This document shows positions 1 through 11,711 of a stretch of DNA of 64,000 bases, piece after piece (position 1 is the first letter of the stretch; every line of letters starts with the position of its first letter). The DNA is from Opisthorchis felineus. Lineage: Eukaryota; Platyhelminthes; Trematoda; Opisthorchiida; Opisthorchiidae. The DNA lies in assembly GCA_004794785.1 (NCBI GenBank), contig SJOL01010112.1, positions 1,009,802 through 1,073,801 of the forward strand, written 5' to 3'. The position numbers and the translations under genes are program-made. Below the pieces are notes generated by a model. It was not told the DNA's origin. It worked only from the letters and a program-made list of their open reading frames with translations, and searched no databases.

Positions 1-123
1 CCATTACTTACCGAAAAGGCAATGCTTTTTTGGATGGGTTATATTTGAGCCATGCTTTTGTTTTTGTTTATCTATTTTATTGTTTAATATTTTTGGGAAT
101 ATTTGTTTACGATTTTTGCTGAT

Positions 124-282
124 GAGATATACGGAAATCATGCTTTATTCAATGTACTATCTCGTTTACAAATAAGTAAAACTGTACTACCGGAGCACTC
201 GGTACATTTATCAGTAAAGAAAAAGCCCCTCAAGGAGGTCAGAGGAATTTATCGAACCTGTCGAAAGAGATTTGGGCGGTAA
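124..282 (+). CDS. Terminal exon of a micro-exon-type gene, copy A (5' boundary uncertain)
   Basis: This frame runs to a TAA at 280-282 and aligns with the 3' exon of block A' (50676-50842), which stops at the same place (taatatatgc in both). Shared positions include the IYRT/IHRT and HLSV/NLSI segments. The frame is open from 88. In A' the exon starts at an AG acceptor in phase 1. Here the only nearby AG (gctgatgag, ending 126) is out of frame with that, so the A exon may have another boundary or a damaged acceptor. The product is strongly basic near its end (KKKPLKEVR, RKRF). Function unknown. Confidence 0.4.
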   Translation, partial: EIYGNHALFNVLSRLQISKTVLPEHSVHLSVKKKPLKEVRGIYRTCRKRFGR

Positions 283-1122
283 TATATGCCCAAGGGGTGA
301 ATAATGAAGATTTCAGGATTGCGAGACATCCCGGTAGATTTGATGATTACTATAAAAGCGCTTTTTGGATTCTGGCCAAAAAACGTGAATACATTCAGTC
401 CATTTTCTTGATATTTAGAGTGACCTGTGATTTGAATGTATTGTTTTGTCTTATAGATTTTATTCGAAAACATATCACGACGAAATTCGTTTAACTCTAT
501 AGATGTGCGTGAGCGAAGGCTGCAGACAACAATAGGGTGAGGTGTAGAACACCGACACGAACGCCGGTGGTCTGAGGTTTACGGGTAGTTTTTGACTCTT
601 GAATACCTTACTCAAAGAAACGTGGGATACCAACCTAAGACAAATTCGAGTTTCATGTAGTGGATATCCGCCGCGCGGTTGGGCAAACCGCGACAACTGA
701 GTAGATAAAAATCTACTTTTCATAACTTCCTGCTGAGGAAATATGGCGTAGATAGCGATAAATATATTCTCGTATGCTAGAACACTTCTGCGAATATGGG
801 TTAACAGTGACTTATGTTAGGGTGTCCTATACGTGGATGTCTACTGCAGGGGATATTTTCTCATAGTGTCTGTCACTCCCTAAACCAGGGCAACATAAAC
901 TAGATACTTATTGAAACGCATAGGTGCAAGCTTAGTTTATATGTGTTGACAAGTTTTCCTGAATAAGCAGCTAAGTAAAAGCATAAATTCGGACGAAACT
1001 CGGTATGTTTCTCTTTGATCAACCTGTGACACATCAGAACTATCTATTCAATCCTGCTGATGGTCGTAACACCCAAAGAAGAATGCTACGTTCTGGACAA
1101 TTCCGTTTAATATTTTTTCTAG
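283..1122. other. Gene-free stretch between a terminal exon and the first micro-exon of block A
   Basis: About 840 bp with recognisable but diverged similarity to 50843-51720. I searched both copies for a conserved ATG followed by a hydrophobic stretch and a splice donor, which would be the 5' exon for the downstream micro-exons, and found none. The small open frames here are not conserved in A'. Confidence 0.5.
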
Positions 1123-1143
1123 TTAAAGGCTGCGCAGATGATC
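1123..1143 (+). CDS. Micro-exon 1 of block A (21 bp, phase 1)
   Basis: A pyrimidine-rich acceptor (tattttttctag) precedes and a strong donor (gtaagt) follows. Read in phase 1 it encodes KGCADD between two split codons, with no stop. The A' partner at 51721-51741 has the same length, the same kind of acceptor (tattttttag), a gtgag donor, and encodes KRCLNG. Lysine and cysteine positions are kept although the flanking introns differ. Function unknown; probably a piece of a secreted peptide. Confidence 0.6.
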
Positions 1144-1659
1144 GTAAGTGCACTTGATTAGATGCCCCTTGTTGCTCGACATGCTTTTTACCCTGTATCG
1201 CTGTGATAATTACACACCAATTGAGAACGCACGGCTGCATACGTCATATATGGAGTTCAGCATTGACTTGCATAAAATACCGGCAATAACAAAAAATACC
1301 CTCAAGGTACAAGTTGTGTCAAACTCAAACCTGAACTCTGTTGCACAGATTCGGTGCCTTTGGTTTTTAGGCGAAGAGCCTAGTTTACTAAAGTAGTCTA
1401 AATCACAATAACAAGACCGCGTTATTACCACAGTAAACCAAAGGAACATCAAACCATTAGGAACGGGAACAACAGAACTGAACTCCAAATGGATTCATCG
1501 AGCAAGTCATTTATTTTGTCAATTTGTATTTAAAGGTGATTCCTGCAATGAACAGAGTAAGTACAAACTTCGTAGCTGCAATGCTTTCATGACTTCAAAG
1601 TGCACAGGATTGCCGGGATTGTCTAATTCTGCAAGCTGCGTGATAATCTCCACATTAAG

Positions 1660-1680
1660 TAAAAGAAGAGATAAAGCTGA
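1660..1680 (+). CDS. Micro-exon 2 of block A (21 bp, phase 1)
   Basis: Lies between the acceptor cacattaag and a strong donor gtaagttt. In phase 1 it encodes KEEIKL. The A' partner (52279-52299, donor gtacgt) has equal length and encodes KEEINL. The acceptor is weak here; A' offers a better AG four bases further upstream, but only the AG used here keeps a multiple of three. Charged character fits the neighbouring micro-exons. Confidence 0.55.
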
Positions 1681-2188
1681 GTAAGTTTCCACATTATTTT
1701 TATTCCAACCTAGCTACGCTGTAGAATTGTGGACATCGAGCATCGTTTGATATTTGGATGATTTGGAATCTGAACGAAGGGCAGAAATAGAGGAAAAAAC
1801 TTGTGCCTTTTTGAATGGGATCATTCAGACCCGCAGGCTCTGCATTAAATCTCAGAAAACAATTAGATTTATGGGGTGGGATTTTGTACATTAGATGTCT
1901 CTGAGTTGTTCATCAAGGAGTTTTTGTGTTCTCTATGCGTCTGAAGCAGACAGTCCAAAACTCAGTCTTGTGTACTATTTACCATATGCAATCTCGAGGC
2001 TCTTTGACTTCATATCAGCGAACTCACTGTCAATGGTTCAAAGGATGCTGAGCGCAAAATTGTGAAATATATCCTCGAGAATCTTTCAGTAGGTCTGTTC
2101 CTGGCAATGGCCTATAATTTTGTGCAAATAAAGTTATTTTTGGTAATGGTTTGAAAGAAACATAAGTATTTGCCGACTTGTGATGCAG

Positions 2189-2212
2189 AATCTGAGGCTA
2201 CTAAGCAAGAAG
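2189..2212 (+). CDS. Micro-exon 3 of block A (24 bp, phase 1)
   Basis: Acceptor tgatgcag, donor gtacgt. Phase 1 reading gives SEATKQE after a split codon and ends in G, so a following GN would complete glycine. The A' partner (52911-52934) is also 24 bp, encodes ANSVKQE, and keeps KQE and the final G. Its donor has changed from GT to GC, so this exon may be skipped in A'. Confidence 0.6.
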
Positions 2213-2313
2213 GTACGTCTTTTAAAGTGCACATATTAAAGTTTTAAACTAATTAAATACCAATATGTAATCAATTTATTTTGATTTGCACTAATCGGTG
2301 ATGACTATTTTAG

Positions 2314-2334
2314 CGTACCCGTTTTTGCAGAAAG
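2314..2334 (+). CDS. Micro-exon 4 of block A (21 bp, phase 1)
   Basis: Acceptor atgactattttag, donor gtaact. Encodes YPFLQK in phase 1. The A' partner 53034-53054 (acceptor atttcag, donor gtaggc) is 21 bp and encodes YRYLQK. Only 101 bp separates it from micro-exon 3 here, and 99 bp in A', so these two exons form a conserved closely spaced pair. The exon itself contains a decoy ttgcag that would leave only 4 bp. Confidence 0.6.
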
Positions 2335-2773
2335 GTAACTGATTTTATTAGCAAGCAAACAAATTTGTGAAATATTTGCCGCCCAATTAATTAATTTCCA
2401 AGACGTTTGTTGACTGCTGTTGTGGGTCATACAGGCTGAAGTCGGTAAATTACTGAGATGATTCCATAGTCAAACGTTCATTGACATATTCCCCCATAAT
2501 CTGGCTACGTCATCGGAAAGGACCATGTATTCGGGCTTTCCATGTTTGTTAGATCGTTTGTGGTCTGTGTTGCAATCACCCAGGAATGAACGTGCGGTTT
2601 ACTACTCAAAACCGTACCATTACTGTCCACTTTTCTCCGATCTGTTTTCCGTCCTAGCCGCAAATGGAATGTCGCAGTGTAGGTTCCACGCCATTGTATT
2701 CTACAAAGTAATTTTGGAATTGTTCTGCCCTAAATTTGGCCTAATTCTGGAACCACCCTTTGCTTCGATGTAG

Positions 2774-2794
2774 CTGATAAACAAATAATGGACG
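2774..2794 (+). CDS. Micro-exon 5 of block A (21 bp, phase 1)
   Basis: Acceptor gcttcgatgtag, strong donor gtaagt. Encodes DKQIMD after a split codon and ends GACG before the donor, the same D-then-G border seen in several neighbours. It lies in the roughly 1.45 kb that A' lacks, so there is no partner to confirm it. The polypyrimidine tract is mediocre. Confidence 0.45.
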
Positions 2795-3227
2795 GTAAGT
2801 TGAGATGTGCAGTTAGATTTATTTTACAACATCTCATGCCAAAGTGGATTGTTTAAAATAAATTCCTGCCATAATAAACATATTGTGTTTTATAGCAGTT
2901 AAGATCTACACTACAGGTAAAGAATGTTGTGGTGTGATTGATTAAACGATTATTAACCGAATCAATTTATTGCAATTTTGGCAATATTTTGTTGTGGCAA
3001 TATTTTGAGGAGTTAAAACCTATTCATATTTGACTCATTGTTGTCAATATTTAATTGATGTATCCCGCATCATTTACTTAATCATTATGAAGTTTTTGTT
3101 CTAAATGTTTGCCAGTAAACTGCTTTGTGGAATGCCGAACTTTCATTCCCTTCAAAAAAGCTAATTTCAATAAAGTGTTGCGTTACCTTCCTCTACTACC
3201 CGTACACCTATGTTTGTCTGATTACAG

Positions 3228-3245
3228 GAGGTGCTTGGTTGCACG
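3228..3245 (+). CDS. Micro-exon 6 of block A (18 bp, phase 1)
   Basis: Good acceptor (tatgtttgtctgattacag) and strong donor (gtaagt). Encodes GAWLH between split codons. Multiple of three, no stop. Lies in the A-only segment, so unsupported by comparison. Confidence 0.45.
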
Positions 3246-3927
3246 GTAAGTCTTTAGGAAACAACGACAGCGCTAACAATCAGTTATACAAGCTAATTTG
3301 AATAGAGCATTGCAAAACAGTCATCACAACTGGCATCACTTGAGCGTTTCCCAATGATGGACAACTGCGATACAAATTGCCGTCAATAGCGACAGTGCAT
3401 GCTGTCAGAGACCCAAAAAAACTATGAGAAATTTATTCTCCTGATTTCATAACTTTGTAGCGGTTCCCATATTGATGTGTCGTTTCCGCTATTGGTGTAC
3501 AGTTCTACCAGAATTCATCTAAATTTTTTATCCTACTTGTTTTTAAAAGGTTTAAAATGCACAACACTTGGTAACTGAAGAATTGAAGTTGAAGGTCCGG
3601 GAGCCATAAACGAATTGTCCCAGCTTGGTGTATTTTAACCAATGCAACTGGGAATGGACGAAAGTTCGATGCTTTCTGTGTAACTAGTATGCTATATGCA
3701 GGAATGCATTTGTTCATGACTACTCCCAACGCTTTCGAAACGAATGGAGCTGAGTAGTGAGCTCGAGATTTTTACGGTGCAAAAGATATGCTCCTCTTTT
3801 CTAAGAGTCGATAAAAGAACGGAGATGATGCATGAATCAGTGCTGAAACCTCCACACTATTCCCAATCACCTTCCATCAACTCCATTGGTCAATACGTAG
3901 TAAAAAATTTCATCCTTTTTTTGAAAG

Positions 3928-3948
3928 ATGTACAACGCATATTGGATG
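3928..3948 (+). CDS. Micro-exon 7 of block A (21 bp, phase 1)
   Basis: Acceptor catcctttttttgaaag has a clear pyrimidine run. The donor is gtaagt. Encodes VQRILD and ends GATG, so a following GN would make glycine. A-only segment. A larger open frame (3744-4013) runs through it, but it lacks other coding signs and is better read as chance. Confidence 0.5.
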
Positions 3949-4132
3949 GTAAGTGCCAGCGCCAAAGTAATATTTTGGTGAGGTTAAGTGATAAGATCTA
4001 CGGGTATTGCTAATATCATTCTTTAAGTTTACAGTAAAACTCCCAAAACGATTGAATGACTAAATTTGACAATTCCTGATAATTTTGATTTGTTTTCAAA
4101 CCGTGTGAGACACGTGTTTTTGTACATGACAG

Positions 4133-4150
4133 GTTCGCCGCAACTCCGAT
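4133..4150 (+). CDS. Possible micro-exon (18 bp), decayed in A'
   Basis: A decent acceptor (gtttttgtacatgacag) is conserved in A' (acttttgtaggcgacag near 53385). In A an 18 bp phase 1 reading to a weak donor (gtgcta) is open. In A' the same interval has lost two bases and no longer keeps frame. It may be a dead exon or a conserved stretch of no coding value. Confidence 0.2.
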
Positions 4151-6598
4151 GTGCTATTTTGCAATGCTAATACAAGACACACTTTTTTGCTTACCAGTGT
4201 GGCATGCGTCGTTACACAGTGGTCCGACAGAAAGTGGCTTAAAGGTTGCTGACACAAAACCGTTTATGTTATGGATTCTTCTTTCCAAAAGCTCAAATCA
4301 CGGTCCTACGCAATTAAGTGTATTGCAGAATACTTAAAATGTATATGCATTGCGGTGAACTTTATGACACTCAAACAAAACGGGAACTACAATTACCCCA
4401 CTGGATCAAACTAAAACGGGTTATATGCTGATCGTAAACGTTACTTAAAGTCGTTTCATTGTTTTTGAAGTGTTGGCAACAGGAAATTAGAACCATCGAG
4501 CTCGGATCCTGTAAAAGACTCAAAGATCCATATTAGTGACCACCGCACCAAGATGGTATGGAATGTATACGTTTACGCAGGTTTGTCCGTCACTGACTAT
4601 TATCTTGTGTCCCAAACTTTATATGTGGTAACCTTTATCCAGGGAATTCAGTGGTTTGCACAATAGTTCTGCCTCTGAGATATCAAGCGCACATGCCCAT
4701 ATTTTTATCCGGTGGGACGAGATTTTTCCGTGAACTCAAAAGCGCATTTACATATGCATAATAGCTTACCTATTATTGCCGTAACTAAGCAACCCTGTAC
4801 GATCTACGGGGTTATTAATTACTTATTCACGAAAAGAAAGCAAATAAAGGTCAGATTTCTTAGTCACACAATTAGGTTTGAGCAGCTGAATTGCGTGTTT
4901 TATCAAAGTGTAAGGCAAGTATCTTGCTGGCTCCACTGGTCACTGAAATTGCAAACCGCAATTTTGAAAAAAACGTGCGTTCGTTAGTTACGCTTTCCAG
5001 TCCAGTAATTTTACACAGTACTGCAAAACACAGCAAGGCGAGCTCACTGATCCAAATAAGGATTTATTAGTGCCACACTATTTCCTATATGACTCAACAA
5101 TGAAAACCAGAACACCGGTTAATCTCAGATGATAAGTAACTGTTACACACCCAACCGATCTCAATGTTAAGTCGGCGATGATAATTAAAAATCTCCTGGA
5201 AGATGTTTTTCCGTTGAGGATTCTACAGCTGAGACTTGCTTAATTTGACAAATTCTATGGGACAATTTTTAAGCCAGAAAAATGATACAAAATTTCCAAA
5301 ATTGGGAAACTAAGACTGAAAGTTGTCCCTAATGCGTGGATATCTGTCAGTGCCCTTTATGAATCGTGGACGTCTGCTCCAGTCTATGGATACTTCCGGG
5401 GTACATTTCACTAACCAATCAGTTATCCTATTTGTTGTCGGTTTAAATCATCCATCAAGTTTAGTCTGGCAAATCAGACTCACAGAGAAAGCCCTCATCT
5501 ACCAGATGGTTTTTGGCGCTTTGACGGCAGCATTGTTCTGGAGGAGTGGTCGGTAGAAGTGTGACGAACTTTCAAAGGTTGATCTGAATAAATATTTATT
5601 TGGATAGACTAGTGGTCCTTGATAGGATGGATACTTTTTGCACATTCGTTTTAGAAGCCCAATTTGTATAATAACTTATACAGACGCCCGAAGGAATTCA
5701 AACACCCAAGAGGGCACTCGGCCGAAAGTTTGAGGTCACAATAGCGCTCCGGAACCCAGCAAACTAGAAGCAAAATAGACCATGCTCAGTACATGCCACG
5801 AGCATTCTAAAACGAAAATCTGTTTGATTTGCATTTGTGCAGAGGAAAACAGGAAGAGTTGTTAGAAAAGATCAAAAGAAGAAACTACGGAAAACTCAAA
5901 CAGAACTAAGAAACAGCGGCTACAGCTTGTGACTTAGAATAGATGTTAAGTGACTTGCATGCGTGAGGCTGTTATTCCAGTGCAAAACTTTCCTTTCTAG
6001 TGCAAGCTCCAGGTTATTTCGCATGTAAATGGCTGACCAGGTAACATCCCTCCTCGTTTTAGTGTTATAATGGATTAGTAACTTTTGGCTAGTACTTTGT
6101 TACCAGTGCCCTATCACCAACGGTGTTTATTCAGTTGGAAGATGCCGGAATGGGACCCAAAGCCAAAATTCGCTTCTGAGAGGGCTTGGGGGCTCCTCTT
6201 TCATTCTAGGAAACGGTTATGCTCCAAGATGCAAGTGAATACACACCTACCTGTATTCTTAAAAGCCCTTAACAGCGGATGGTTTATATTTCGTTAAACG
6301 CTATATGTAGTAACAGTATTTTTCAAAGTACATGGAAGCATGATAACTGAATTTATCCGTTCTCTGCTCATGAAATATAGCGGTGTTTTTGTAACATCGC
6401 GCGTTTACCTTATGTAAACCGTTGCATTCCTACGAAATTCTTGTATTTTGTTCTGCTGCTTTATGATGATAAGCTTACTTGTTAGAACAACTTTTCTGCC
6501 TGACCCAGCGTGATAGTCTGGTTTGTTACGCAACCCGTGGCAAGTAATTATTCTACGGTGTGTCACATAGGAATGTGTTTCTTATTTTTTTACAAAAG
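4151..6598. other. Long intron-like stretch
   Basis: About 2.4 kb, similar in patches to 53400-55294, best around 5460-5640 against 54395-54570. No convincing exon seen. A 12 bp reading at 6001-6012 after cctttctag was considered, but its acceptor is lost in A' and its donor is poor. Confidence 0.4.
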
Positions 6599-6622
6599 AA
6601 AATAAAGAGGAAGATATCTCAG
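6599..6622 (+). CDS. Micro-exon 8 of block A (24 bp, phase 1)
   Basis: Acceptor cttattttttacaaaag, donor gttagt. Encodes NKEEDIS after a split codon and ends in G. The A' partner 55295-55318 is 24 bp and encodes KKEKNIP with the same ending. Acidic and basic residues dominate both. The pyrimidine run, acceptor, length and final CAG are conserved. Confidence 0.6.
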
Positions 6623-7159
6623 GTTAGTCAAAATTTCATGTTCGCCAGTTGTGTGAAGTAGTGTAATTTTTGGAACAAGTGTTGTCAAAGTACCTTCATT
6701 CCGTCATTTTGAGTGGTGTATGCATCATGGCTGGCAGTAAACAATATGCAAAACCTCGTAAAAAGCTCCAGTAATCTAAGGTTTTGCCAAACCAGCGGTT
6801 AAATATATGCTCAGAGCGTTTCAACTTGCTAAGTTTTATTGAATGCACCCCAATCAGAATGTAGCAAATGAACGGCCAGCACAAAATCATGTGGTCCATA
6901 TTTCATCTATTGCAAACCAAACTGTGGCTGCTAAAGAACAGTTTCGCTGTGCGGACAACACACCAGCTGAGATAAGCATTAGCTGAAACGAGCAAGCAAG
7001 TCACTGTCGAAACATTTTGCACTCGTTATTCTACCTGGACAGTTGCGCATTTCTATCGCAAGCAGAACCCTAAGTACTGACTCAATTCAGATTTTGCGTA
7101 TAGATGTCAGATTTTGCCGATCCAACCTGAACAAATGCTGGTGATTCATAGAGCTGCAG

Positions 7160-7168
7160 ATTGTAAAG
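7160..7168 (+). CDS. Possible 9 bp micro-exon
   Basis: After ctgcag, nine bases encode D, C, K if the preceding base is G, and end before GTTTTC. A' has the matching arrangement at 55858-55866 after cctgtag, giving D, C, D. AG, GT and length are kept in both, but the donor is far from consensus and the pyrimidine tract is poor. Low confidence. Confidence 0.2.
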
Positions 7169-7789
7169 GTTTTCTGAGAACAAATCCTGAATCAGGTACA
7201 AAAACAAAGTATCAAGATTTCATTTGTCTTTCACTGCTACATCGCGCGCAATATTTGAGCTCCTTTTGGGTGCTACGTTTCTGGCGTATGCGGTGGATCA
7301 GTGAGACAAGGGATGATGGCTATTTATTAGCTGTCGTAGATATAGCGTTTTACATGGAACATACAAAACTGACTATATTCACCATGTGGCATAGTTGCTA
7401 CTGAACACTAATCGAGGACGTTTTATATCAAAGACCATTTCACCCTATCGGGGCGTTTGCAGTTGTCGCTTAATAGCCAGGTAGTTATTCGCCTCCACTA
7501 CCTTTTGAAGACCAAATTCAAATAAGCTTAAAGTTTTCGCAATTTGCCTTAAATTTCACGAAATCTGGCAGTACATTTTTCACATGCTGAAGCTGAATTA
7601 ACCGACATCTTATTATGCATTAACTGCGTTACCTGAACTCTCATCTAGTTCTTAAGGAAACCATATCAACTAGTGAGTTTACTGAGCTAGACGTCAATTT
7701 AATTTTACTGACGCATTTTTTAAGTGCCTCAGATACGTCAGATGAGGGGCATTTAGATGGGCCAATCAATTATTTACTTCCCGACAGTC

Positions 7790-9340
7790 GCCCTCTACTT
7801 ACCAGCGAGTAGCCTAATCTAACGATAGACGCGTTGCACTTAGCCTATTTCGCAATTCATATAACACCGTCGGTAAGCAAAATCACGAGAAAAATATACA
7901 TTAAAACGTTCGAAACACAACACGAATAGGATTTTCCATCGGAATAAACCTCAGCTTCCAGTGGTTCTAGGATACACAGAAGTGCCAATTTCTTGAACGG
8001 AAGATCTTGTGGCTTATTGTCCAACATAAGTCACGAAAACACATTGGGATAATCTTCCCTACCTGGATCCGTTCAAACAAATTTGATAGTTGCTCAATCT
8101 AATCTACCCGGTAGTAGATTTTGCTTCTAATGGGAAGCGTAAATGACTTATATAGTGGTTGTGTGCAGAGCTTGCTTTTTGATATATTGGGTGGTTCACA
8201 AACACATTTTTTGTTAGCATAAGGTACTTTCGGGCAACGTAGATTGACTTTTCATGTTTGAGAGGGGTTGCAAATAGCAAACCCGTCTAAACAGTTGCCA
8301 CCGATTTCAAATTCTAACCATCTGTACCAAAATTTAAAAGATACTTCTTTTTAGAGGCTTACAGAGGGGAAATCTGAAACTTTTCACCGTGCAGTTAACT
8401 GATGCACTCATACGAGTGACATGTGCATACAAGAATCTACAGCAGTTCCAGACGAAACCTTTTATACACATTCCGTAATGCGGACCGAGGCAGTTTTGAA
8501 TCCGTTGAAGATGTGACACTCTGATACGACATTATTTAAAATCTAAACAATTTTGTCGATGAACATCAATTAAAATGAATTATAAGTATTATATGAAGCC
8601 TACTATTTCTAGAGTTTAGCAGATGAATATCACCAGGTTTAGATGGCGGCTCATGATGTTTATCGCACTTTCTTTAAAGAAGATATTATGTCTGTTTCTG
8701 AAAAACGTATATCTAATATAACTGGCATCAGAGATAATCGTGGTCTTTATCCTTGACCAGTCTTGAAACACTTTGTAATATGGCATGCATTCTTTTAATC
8801 ATGTAAGATACCTGAGGTTGCGCAAAACTAATCTCGACTTTGCGGATGTCACCGGATTATCACGCAAACTAACACCCGGCTGTGCATAGCTTTTGATAAT
8901 ATCGCCCAAGCTTCACGCGGCCGAAATAAACAGTCTGACCTCACACATAGTTTACAAAGTTTACAAACGTAATTCCGTGTGACAAATTTGCATGTCGCAA
9001 TTCAAACATAAGTATTCATATTCGAAGTCATTCAAAACCTGCTCATTGTGCCACACTTCGCATACGTTATGGAATATGTCTAGGTGACAAGCTCACTCAA
9101 AAGCAGTCGTGTCCCAGACTAGGGTGAATACCCGGTGTTCCCAAGGTTGGTTGGTATGTACTCCGTCAAACCAAACCAGACCACATTACATAGGCAGTCG
9201 TGCAGAAGACCCTGAGCGTGGAAATGGCATTATGCCATATGAGATACATAGATGTGCTCTACGAATATTCGAATATGGTCGAATCTATTTACCATTCAAC
9301 CGTACAAAATTCACAGCTTGTCAAAACATTTGGTCACTGA
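7790..9340. other. About 1.55 kb present in A and absent from A'
   Basis: In A' the flanks ttgttcactcc and tcgactaaaacc are almost adjacent near 56350. In A they are separated by this segment. No terminal repeats, target duplication or recognisable protein was found. It could be an old insertion in A or a deletion in A'. Confidence 0.4.
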
Positions 9341-10579
9341 AACCTGTTGACTAAAACCTTCAGCAACTGCTGGGGATAAACAAGTGCTGTTTTAACAGAT
9401 TATTAGCAATTAGACTGTTAGCCACTGCAGCATTTCGGCTCCAGAGAACAGCGAAATCCTGGTCACCCAAGTTTTCAAATCGCAGTTAAAATCCATAAAC
9501 TATTTAACCAGCGGCCAACTAGCTATGTATGATCCAATGTGCGTACTACGTGTGAAGCTATAGATAAATTGCGACTTAATGTCAACCATCCGTATGAAAA
9601 CCTCCCTAATGCATTGATTAGCCCCTTCAAAGAAGTAATGCCCAGGGTTTTGGACTGTTCTTGTATGACATCTGTAAGTTAAGCAAGGGGTTGTCTGAAA
9701 TTACAAACTTCTCTCGTTTGTTATCATGTGTTGTTCACTAGCTTTCATATATTAGAAATAAAAAAGATATTCAGACCACTACAAAAAATGTCTGTTATGA
9801 AATGACAAGTTAAATTTTTTCCGGTTTCCAAGTCAAAGTATATGGAGAAGAGAGCAGTATATATACTACAGGAGTTGTTGAATGGAAGCTTAACTGGACC
9901 TATGTTTAAATACTGCAACCTAAATATAGTGGAAGCATGCACGACGCACTCAAGCTTCAGCGTGGTGAAACCCAAAGGGTATCAGAAACTTAACATATGG
10001 AGAACAAGTGAAAGCTAAATAAATGTTTGCATCATGAAATGCTTCAAAACTGTGTCTGAAACCCACGAGTAGCAACAAGTCGTGTGACAATATTTGCACC
10101 GGCAATTAGTGCATGAAGATTGATTTGTAAACGCTGTCTAAATAATATTGTGCTCAGGTGCTTGCTCGCTAGAATTCCCGACGAAATGCATTTGAAGTAG
10201 ACAGAATTGTACAAAACCAGCCGATTGGTTGAAAAACCCTTAACCATGGGGCATGTTACTGAAAGGAGGGAAGAATGCCTCTTGTGATTTCGCAGAATGT
10301 TGTTCAGCAGGATACTGCTGTTTACTGTGGACCTTATCAGCTCAAACCTTCATGAAAATTTATGAGCCCGCGAATAACGCTACACCGTTTTTGCTGCGCA
10401 GGCGTGTATCGGTTGAAGAACGGAAAATAATTACGTTTTCTTGGGGAAACTGATTAAATGAGATAATCCCGTCCCATCTCTACTTGCGAGTCCACAAAGT
10501 TTACGCGGAGAAGGTTAAAGCAGATAATTTACTGTATACACTTGTAACTTCTGTTAACAACTTTACTATTTTCCGCCAG

Positions 10580-10600
10580 CAATTGACTTAGTTGCCGACG
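10580..10600 (+). CDS. Micro-exon 9 of block A (21 bp, phase 1)
   Basis: Acceptor tttccgccag, strong donor gtaagtgc. Encodes IDLVAD after a split codon and ends GACG. The A' partner 57602-57622 (acceptor tttcttcatccag, donor gtaagtgc) is 21 bp and encodes INLLAQ. The donor is identical in both copies, while flanking intron sequence differs. One of the best-supported exons in the window. Confidence 0.65.
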
Positions 10601-11528
10601 GTAAGTGCTAACTGTGTCAACTCCAAATATGTACCGCATCCAGGCACGTGCAATCTGAAAAAGCGTAAATGGTTTATTAATTGTTTTCAACGCCCACATT
10701 TTTTCGCCATTTGTAGTCTTTGGAAAAATGATACCTTACGGCCGAAAGTGGGTAGTAATTACGAATGGATATAAAATCTTGAATGGCTTCTTGGAATCAC
10801 AAAATTGGTCTTGTTGTTGGATTCACACAAGTTTGCAAAATCTAGGTGCTGAAACGGACACATGTGGACAATGGTTGCGATAATCCCTGAATATGTCCAA
10901 ATCTGTATGAAAGTGTGAAGCAATTGATGCAGAATGCGTGTTAGACTCACGCAGATCAGTGGCGAATAGATACAATCACATGGTTTAATTATGAGGGATA
11001 CCTGAGATTCTAGGCTGCGTGGTATTTCAGTATGAGGGAGTAAAATCAAATTGCGTGGGCTGAAACGGAATGTATGGTAAGCAAAGTGTTTGAGGGGCAC
11101 ATAAAAAACAAAAAACATTGCAACTGGTTAAATGACATTATTTTTTCCCAAGTACTCCACCTCATTTTCACTACCAGAGCCTTATGCCACAGCGTGGTTA
11201 ACCAGATTCATTATAGTACAGGGGCTAGTTACAATGATTTTCAGAAGTTTTCCATGGGTTACTGGCGGCTATCCTAATTATTTACCGAACACTCAGATTC
11301 TACGTTGCCAAACCCCATTTCGTCATACATACGCAACCCACTAGTCAAGTGCTAACAACTCGACGCTGCGGTTAAGCTCGGCTGACGCACATAGCCCTCG
11401 AGGTCTCCTGGTTTGTTACTTCATTGAACATGGATTCCCCATGCAAATAGTTTCAACCCGATGGATGGAACAACGGGTTGTGAAATGTTGGATCTAGAAA
11501 ACATAATCTGCCCACAATCGCCAATCGG

Positions 11529-11711
11529 TTATCCAATAGACTGGAATGGAATTGAAAACAGTCCGAAACTCGATGAAACCACAAACATATCCAGCGTGTG
11601 CAAAATCATTGGGTGTGAGTCATCTCCACTGTCACAGTCAGTCACCCGCACATGGGAGTTGCAGGCTGTTAAATATTCCAAGCAACATGGAGTCTCAACT
11701 GCATTCCTCAC
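11529..11711 (-). other. Conserved minus-strand open frame of unknown nature (copy in A)
   Basis: A 60-residue minus-strand frame ends in a stop that is shared with its A' partner (58811-59005). Shared residues include CLEYL, the spaced SG..SH, LHT, LFSIPF and SIG. It is either a fragment of an old dispersed element or a minus-strand 3' exon. The 213-residue plus-strand frame over the same place (11461-12102) is broken in A' and is not supported. Confidence 0.3.

Noticed and set aside
7463..7480. 18 bp between gcgtttgcag and gtagtt, micro-exon-like
   Set aside because: Phase 1 reading contains TAA and TAG, and A' does not keep the donor.
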